A stretch of DNA of 24,396 nt from a virus: positions 1 through 24,396 of IMG/VR virus record IMGVR_UViG_3300021956_000078, one strand, 5' to 3'. Shown here piece by piece: positions 8,648 through 12,955 of the stretch (the first letter of the stretch is position 1; each line of letters opens with the position of its first letter). Below the pieces are notes generated by a model. The model worked only from the letters and a program-made list of their open reading frames with translations, searched no databases and was not told the DNA's origin. The position numbers and the translations under genes were made by a program.

Positions 8648-8835
8648 TCCTCGCCTCTGATGTAGCGTCCCAGCCGATAGATCGACGCCTCGTAGCGGTC
8701 GCACATGGCGCTGGCGTACTCTTTGGCTGACTGCGCCTCCAACAGCTTGCGTTTGCACTCCTCGTACTCACGCACGGCCAGCACCTCAGCGCTAGGCGGT
8801 TGGAACAACTCACGAAGTTGAGCGATAAATTTCAT
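8644..8835 (-). CDS. Small hypothetical helical protein, 63 aa
   Basis: The ATG (8833-8835) and the stop (8644-8646) both form ATGA overlaps with the neighbours, strong evidence for a real, translationally coupled gene. The protein is helical and charged (REYEECKRKLLEAQSAKEYA), without cysteine pairs or a membrane segment. I recognise no family. It is probably an accessory of the minus-strand nuclease/helicase operon. Confidence 0.65.
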   Translation of the reverse strand: MKFIAQLRELFQPPSAEVLAVREYEECKRKLLEAQSAKEYASAMCDRYEASIYRLGRYIRGEE

Positions 8836-9014
8836 TTGACTGCCTCCTGTAAAAGTTCGATACGTTCTCTGGCCGTGCGCAGCGCCGTGTAGCGCTGGTG
8901 CAGCCGCTCAAGAAAGGTCACCCGACGCGCGCCAGCGCGCTCGGCGTTGAGCAGGTCAAGCACCTGCTGCTCGGTGAGCAGATTTAGCTTCTTGTTTAAG
9001 TCTCTCCAATTCAT
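8832..9014 (-). CDS. Small hypothetical protein, 60 aa
   Basis: An upstream ATG exists at 9032. The start is placed at 9014 because GGAG (complement of 9022-9025) lies 7 bases before it and the product then opens MNWRDLNKKLNLLTEQQVLD. The protein is helical and basic, with ERAGARRVTFLERLHQRYTA, which could be a small nucleic-acid-binding helix bundle. The stop overlaps the next ATG. The start overlaps the preceding gene by 59 bases, unusually long for this operon. Function unknown. Confidence 0.6.
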   Translation of the reverse strand: MNWRDLNKKLNLLTEQQVLDLLNAERAGARRVTFLERLHQRYTALRTARERIELLQEAVK

Positions 9015-9141
9015 TTCGTCGCTCCAGGTCAATGAGTTGATTGGTCAGGCGCAGCATCAGCCGCTCCGCCTGGTTGTATTGCCGCACCGCGATGCGCAAC
9101 TGCGCCTTCGTGGAACGTATCCGGTCTTTGATTGTGTTCAT
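8956..9141 (-). CDS. Small coiled-coil protein, 61 aa
   Basis: The ATG (9139-9141) overlaps the preceding gene's TGA (9138-9140). The protein is almost entirely helical and charged (DRIRSTKAQLRIAVRQYNQA and LIDLERRNELERLKQEAK), consistent with a coiled coil. No motif of known function was seen. It belongs to the same coupled minus-strand series. Confidence 0.6.
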   Translation of the reverse strand: MNTIKDRIRSTKAQLRIAVRQYNQAERLMLRLTNQLIDLERRNELERLKQEAKSAHRAAGA

Positions 9142-9284
9142 TTGAGATACGACTCCTGAAAAGATTTAAGTGCTTTGCCATATTCTTCGGCGATAAACAA
9201 CGCAAGTTTTTGTGTTGACCATAAAAATGCTCGATGCTTACGAAATAGTTTTTGTTGCCGGCGTCTAATGTGTCGAAGTTTCAT
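9138..9284 (-). CDS. Very small basic protein, 48 aa
   Basis: The ATG at 9282-9284 overlaps the helicase stop at 9281-9283, and its own stop (9138-9140) overlaps the next ATG. The product is very basic at its N-terminus (MKLRHIRRRQQKLFRKHRAF) and ends EYGKALKSFQESYLK. The double overlap fills the space between the helicase and the next gene exactly, which supports it despite its size. The local DNA is less GC-rich than the rest of the operon. Nucleic-acid binding is a guess from charge. Confidence 0.6.
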   Translation of the reverse strand: MKLRHIRRRQQKLFRKHRAFLWSTQKLALFIAEEYGKALKSFQESYLK

Positions 9285-10573
9285 TTCAAACTCTCCATGG
9301 CTATGTCAGATAGCGTTCGTTTGTCTTGTAGTGCGGCGAATATGCGCTCGTCCACGGTGCCTTTGGTCAACAAGACGTAGCACCAGACGTCATGTCGCTG
9401 GCCGCTGCGGTGCAGTCGACCGATCGATTGCTCGTACAGCTCGAGGCTCCATGGCAGGCTGAGCCAGACAAGGTGGCAGCCGCCGTGCTGGAGGTTGAGC
9501 CCGTGGCCGGCGGACTTGGGGTGCAGACATAGTAGGCGTACACGTCCGGCATTCCACTCGTCAATGCTCTCAACTGTTCTGGCGTCAGGGAAACGTCGCT
9601 TGAGTTCATTCAGTTCCTCGATGTAGTTGTAGAAGACGATCGTGTTGGCGTGCTGGTTCTCGTCCAACAGGTCGGCCAGCGCGTCGAACTTGTGCGACGA
9701 CAACTGCATGGCGCCCTGGTCGGTGTAGATGAAACCGCTGGCCAACTGCTGGAGCTTTTGCGTGACGACGGCAGCGTTCTGAGCGATGGCCGCCAAGTCG
9801 TCACCGAATTGCACCACGAAGTCTTTTTTCATGGTGTTGTAGTCGGTCATCTCCATCTCGCATTCCACCGGCACCGTGTGCAGGGGCGGCAGTTTGTCCT
9901 TGTACTCGCCAGGCTCCAGCACGAAGGTGGCCGGCTTGATGCGCGCCATCACCTTCTCGAGCGATCCTTGCATCGGCTCCCACTCGGTGTGCGTCCCACG
10001 CACGCGCTGCCAGAAGTACTGCTGCTGGAAGGCGCCTTTGCTGCGGCCAAGCAACCGCTGGTCAATGATCTTGCACTGCCCGAACACGTCCTCGAGACCG
10101 TTGCTAGTGAAGCTGCCGGTCAGGCCCCAGCGCACCTGGAATTGGTCGATGACTTTGTTGAGCGCCTTGAAGCGTTGGCCGCTGGGGTTCTTGAGGCGTG
10201 TGAGTTCGTCGAACACGATGCCAGTCACATGCGATAGGTCATGCTCGGCAAGCCATTGCAAGTTGTCGTAGTTGGTCACCACAATGTCAGCGCCAGAATA
10301 AAGCGCGGTCAATCGATTCGTTGGCGTTCCCACAGCCACGGCAAGTTCTAGCTTAGGCGCCCACTTGGCCGCCTCGATGGGCCATACGCTCACGCAGACG
10401 CGCTTGGGCGCCAGCACCAGCCAGCACGGGACATGGCCCTCACGCACCATGTCTCGCATGGCCGTCAGCGTGATGGCAGTCTTGCCGGCACCGACGGGCG
10501 CCAGCACCATGGCGCGGTCGTGCTCGAACAGGAAGTCAGCTGCGGCTTCTTGATACGGCCTTAACGAAAGCAT
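9281..10573 (-). CDS. SNF2-family DEAD/DEAH-type helicase/ATPase
   Basis: The product has 430 residues. I use ATG 10573, one codon inside the open frame, preceded by AAGGAAG; a TTG lies just before it. Helicase motifs are complete and in order: Walker A APVGAGKT (25-32), DEAD-box-type DELT (122-125), motif III-like GLTGSFTS (from 150), motif V SAGHGLNLQ (354-362) and motif VI QSIGRLHRSGQ (382-392). The RLHRSGQ form is characteristic of SNF2-type ATPases. Such phage proteins are thought to act on duplex DNA during replication or recombination. Its start overlaps the VRR-NUC gene by 38 bases, a pairing often seen in phages, suggesting joint action. Confidence 0.9.
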   Translation of the reverse strand: MLSLRPYQEAAADFLFEHDRAMVLAPVGAGKTAITLTAMRDMVREGHVPCWLVLAPKRVCVSVWPIEAAKWAPKLELAVAVGTPTNRLTALYSGADIVVTNYDNLQWLAEHDLSHVTGIVFDELTRLKNPSGQRFKALNKVIDQFQVRWGLTGSFTSNGLEDVFGQCKIIDQRLLGRSKGAFQQQYFWQRVRGTHTEWEPMQGSLEKVMARIKPATFVLEPGEYKDKLPPLHTVPVECEMEMTDYNTMKKDFVVQFGDDLAAIAQNAAVVTQKLQQLASGFIYTDQGAMQLSSHKFDALADLLDENQHANTIVFYNYIEELNELKRRFPDARTVESIDEWNAGRVRLLCLHPKSAGHGLNLQHGGCHLVWLSLPWSLELYEQSIGRLHRSGQRHDVWCYVLLTKGTVDERIFAALQDKRTLSDIAMESLK

Positions 10574-10823
10574 CAACTTCTTCCTTGGACTTTAATACTA
10601 TGTAGTTCTGACCCAGGCGCTGCATGTTGCGGGCAAACACCTCTTGCAGTGGGGACAGCACGCCGTGCGCGGCTTTGAGTTCAACGAAGACGACGCCGCC
10701 CTCGGGCAGCACGACGATGCGGTCGGCCACGCCCCGGTGCGCAGGGCTCACGAACTTGTAGGCGATGCCGCCGATCTCTTTCACCTTCTTGACTAGGTAC
10801 GCCTCGATTGCCGCTTCTTTCAT
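10536..10823 (-). CDS. VRR-NUC domain nuclease
   Basis: The product has 95 residues. The frame extends upstream to 10877, but ATG 10823 has an AAGGAG site 8 bases before it, and MKEAAIEAYLVKKVKEIGGI is the usual VRR-NUC beginning. The PD-(D/E)XK core is intact: VADRI with Asp34, and FVELK with Glu48 and Lys50, followed by LSPLQEVFARNMQRLGQNY. The family is known as stand-alone phage nucleases related to the FAN1 catalytic domain, cutting branched or flap DNA. It is the first gene of the minus-strand operon, downstream of a promoter-like TATACT at 10850-10855. Confidence 0.88.
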   Translation of the reverse strand: MKEAAIEAYLVKKVKEIGGIAYKFVSPAHRGVADRIVVLPEGGVVFVELKAAHGVLSPLQEVFARNMQRLGQNYIVLKSKEEVDAFVKAVSRSRS

Positions 10824-10849
10824 TGCTGTATCTCCTTTTCTCCGCCGCG

Positions 10850-10877
10850 AGTATACACGTAAAAAAGTTTTGCACAA
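10850..10877 (-). promoter_or_regulatory. Putative promoter of the VRR-NUC/helicase operon
   Basis: On the minus strand, TTGTGC (complement of 10872-10877) is followed after 16 bases by TATACT (complement of 10850-10855), a 5-of-6 match to the sigma70 -10 box. The -35 box is weak (3 of 6). It lies 27 bases before the VRR-NUC ATG. It overlaps the divergent plus-strand promoter, so the two cannot easily be used at once. Confidence 0.5.
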
Positions 10878-10898
10878 ATTATTTTTCTGTGCTATGCT
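10870..10898 (+). promoter_or_regulatory. Putative extended -10 promoter for the replication genes
   Basis: TTGCAC (10870-10875) is followed after 17 bases by TATGCT (10893-10898), preceded by TGC, giving an extended -10 element. It stands 28 bases before the GTG start of the DUF2800-like gene and faces away from the VRR-NUC operon. Confidence 0.6.
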
Positions 10899-10926
10899 GG
10901 AGGCTCATCAACTAAAGGAGAGTAGA

Positions 10927-12051
10927 GTGCAACATTCAAATATCGTTGGCGGTTCGACCGCCAAGCGCGTCATCAACTGCCCCGGCTCAGTGGTGCTGGT
11001 GCAGAAGATGCCACCCCAAGGCAGTAGCAAGTACGCTGACGAGGGTACGCTCCTGCACGACACCATCGCTGACGTGCTGCACCACCTCAAAGAGCCCGAG
11101 GACTACCTGGGCCGCACCTACAACGATCAAGTCTTGACGCAAGAGCTGATTGATGAGAAGCTGCGCGTAGCGTTGAGCCTGCTCGACGAAGTAGACCCTA
11201 ACCAAGAGATGGTGTATGAAGTCGAAACGCGTGTCGGCTTTGGTGACATTCTTCCAGGTGTGTTTGGAAGCACTGACCTTATTGGCCGTATTGGCAGCCG
11301 GGCCATTGTCCTTGATTGGAAGTTTGGTGATGGTGTTGCTGTTGATGCTGACGAAAACCCCCAGCTGATGTTTTACGCAGCAGCGGCCATGCGCACGCCC
11401 GAGGCCATGTGGGCGTTTGAGGGTGCAACCGAGATCGAGTGCATCATCATCCAACCACCCGTCATGCGCCGCTGGGTGACAACGCCAGAGCGCATCGCCA
11501 AGTTCGAGCAGCAGCTGGTGGCCGCTGTCAAGACGGCCTTGAAGCCGGGCGCCCCGCTCGCCACTGGCGACCACTGCCGCTGGTGCTCCGCCAAGCCCAT
11601 CTGCCCGCAGATGAACGGCGCGATAGAGCGTGAGACGCAGCGCGTCGTGTCGCTACTGACGCCTGAGGAGCTGGGCGCGTGCCTCAAGCGCGCGGAAGAC
11701 CTCGAGACATACATCAACGACCTGCGGGCGCTGGCCTTCACAGTGCTCGAGAACAATGGTACAGTGCCAGGCTACAAGCTCGTCGCCAAGCGCGCTACAC
11801 GGCAGTGGCGTGACGACAAAAAAGCAGTCGAATGGCTGAAGACGCAAGGCGTCCTTAGTCCATTCAAAGAACCCGAGGTGCTTTCTCCGGCGGCAGCAGA
11901 GAAGGCCCTCAAAAAGAGCAAGGTGGCGTTGCCTGACGATCTCGTCGTGGCAGTGTCATCGGGCAGCACCTTGGTGCCGGAGAGCGATCCCCGGCCTGCG
12001 GCGCTTCAAATCGGGAAGCAGTTAACTGCGGCCCTTTCTAAACTAAAGTAA
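10927..12051 (+). CDS. DUF2800-like PD-(D/E)XK nuclease (Cas4/RecB-type)
   Basis: The open frame starts at 10765, but that would run through the divergent promoter. GTG 10927 has AAAGGAG 6 bases upstream and gives 374 residues. Motifs: C18 in NCPGS, then EGTLLHDTIADVL (His44), D117 in GSTDLIG, and D130 with K132 in VLDWKFGDG. Cysteines C217, C220 and C226 (CRWCSAKPIC) with C18 could hold an iron-sulfur cluster as in Cas4/AddB-type nucleases. In many phages a DUF2800 gene stands beside a DNA-binding protein and a family A polymerase, exactly as here, so a role in replication or recombination end-processing is likely. The C-terminal 100 residues are helical. Confidence 0.8.
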   Translation: MQHSNIVGGSTAKRVINCPGSVVLVQKMPPQGSSKYADEGTLLHDTIADVLHHLKEPEDYLGRTYNDQVLTQELIDEKLRVALSLLDEVDPNQEMVYEVETRVGFGDILPGVFGSTDLIGRIGSRAIVLDWKFGDGVAVDADENPQLMFYAAAAMRTPEAMWAFEGATEIECIIIQPPVMRRWVTTPERIAKFEQQLVAAVKTALKPGAPLATGDHCRWCSAKPICPQMNGAIERETQRVVSLLTPEELGACLKRAEDLETYINDLRALAFTVLENNGTVPGYKLVAKRATRQWRDDKKAVEWLKTQGVLSPFKEPEVLSPAAAEKALKKSKVALPDDLVVAVSSGSTLVPESDPRPAALQIGKQLTAALSKLK

Positions 12052-12059
12052 GGACTATC

Positions 12060-12710
12060 ATGTCAAATCTCGTAAAGTTCTCTCAAGCCAACCTGCCTGC
12101 GGTGTCTTCTCTGTCCACCGCCTTGCGTCAGCTCGAAGTCGATGCCGGCCCCGGCGCCACGGTGATCCTCAAAATGGATCGCACGGGTCACTGGGTCTTT
12201 GGCGCCGATCAGACTGAGGTCGAGCCCGACTCGCAGTGGGCCGTCAATCCCTTCTCTTTTGTCCATGGCTACATTGCCTGGGGCGATGGTGAAGTGCTTG
12301 GCGAAAAGCTCGTCGGCGTGGCTATGCCGCTGCCTGAGCTGGAAGCCGCGCCTCCTGGCGCCAAGAAGGGCTGGGAAAAGCAAGTCGGTCTGTCTCTCAA
12401 GTGCATCAGCGGAAGCGATGAGGGCATGGAAGCGCGTTATACCACGACGTCTGTCGGCGGTATGAAGGCGGTCCAGGCACTCGCCGTGGCCATTGCTGCG
12501 CAGGTGGACAAAGACCAGACGAAGCCGGTGGCGGTGATCACGCTGGACAAAGACCACTATCAACACAAGAGCTACGGGCGCATCTACACGCCAGTGTTCA
12601 AGGTTGAGGACTGGATCAGCATCAACGGCGAAGACCAAGCCGAGGAAGCTGAGCCCGAGGTCGAGGCAGCGCCTGCCGCACCGACGCGCCGTCGTCGCTC
12701 CGCTGCGTGA
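12060..12710 (+). CDS. Probable phage single-stranded DNA-binding protein
   Basis: The product has 216 residues, with GTAAGGA before ATG 12060. It has a beta-rich core (GATVILKMDRTGHWVFGADQ, then YTTTSVGGMKAVQALAVAIA and IYTPVFKVEDWISINGE). It ends in an acidic Glu/Ala/Pro tail (about 200-211) with a terminal RRRRSA. It sits between the DUF2800-like gene and the polymerase, the slot usually held by a DUF2815 or SSB-type protein. An acidic tail is a common feature of SSB proteins. Functional assignment is from position and architecture, not from a recognised motif. Confidence 0.5.
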   Translation: MSNLVKFSQANLPAVSSLSTALRQLEVDAGPGATVILKMDRTGHWVFGADQTEVEPDSQWAVNPFSFVHGYIAWGDGEVLGEKLVGVAMPLPELEAAPPGAKKGWEKQVGLSLKCISGSDEGMEARYTTTSVGGMKAVQALAVAIAAQVDKDQTKPVAVITLDKDHYQHKSYGRIYTPVFKVEDWISINGEDQAEEAEPEVEAAPAAPTRRRRSAA

Positions 12711-12717
12711 GGTCGTC

Positions 12718-12876
12718 ATGCAGATCGACCTACACGTGAGTGAGATCAACGCCGCCATTGCCCTGTTCTCAGGCTTGGCGGAGAAAATTCGTGAGCAAGC
12801 CATTGCACAATCGACCCCGCCCGTGCCCCCACAAGAGCCGGTGTCCGAGGTCGAGAACGCTGGCGGTACTGACTAA
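12718..12876 (+). CDS. Small hypothetical protein, 52 aa
   Basis: The ATG at 12718 follows the previous stop by 7 bases; GAGGTCGTC just upstream gives a plausible ribosome site. The product is an amphipathic helix (LHVSEINAAIALFSGLAEKI) followed by a Pro/Glu-rich tail. No family is recognised. It shares the operon of the replication genes and ends 79 bases before the polymerase start chosen here. Those 79 bases contain no better feature. Confidence 0.5.
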   Translation: MQIDLHVSEINAAIALFSGLAEKIREQAIAQSTPPVPPQEPVSEVENAGGTD

Positions 12877-12955
12877 CGAATCGGGGCCGAAAGCGGATGC
12901 TGGCGCGTCGGGGGCATCCGACACAACGGTGCAGCGAGTAGGCCCCACCTATACC

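Noticed and set aside
8420-8665. Plus-strand frame opposite the zinc-ribbon gene
   Set aside because: The opposite strand has a coupled gene with conserved Cys pairs; this frame has no ribosome site.
10765-10926. Longer N-terminus of the DUF2800-like nuclease from ATG 10765
   Set aside because: It would overlap the VRR-NUC start and both promoters; GTG 10927 has AAAGGAG at good spacing and begins at the conserved region.
12740-12955. Upstream extension of the DNA polymerase frame
   Set aside because: The translated part is Arg/Pro-rich shadow of the 52-aa gene; the family starts at the exonuclease motif, as does ATG 12956.
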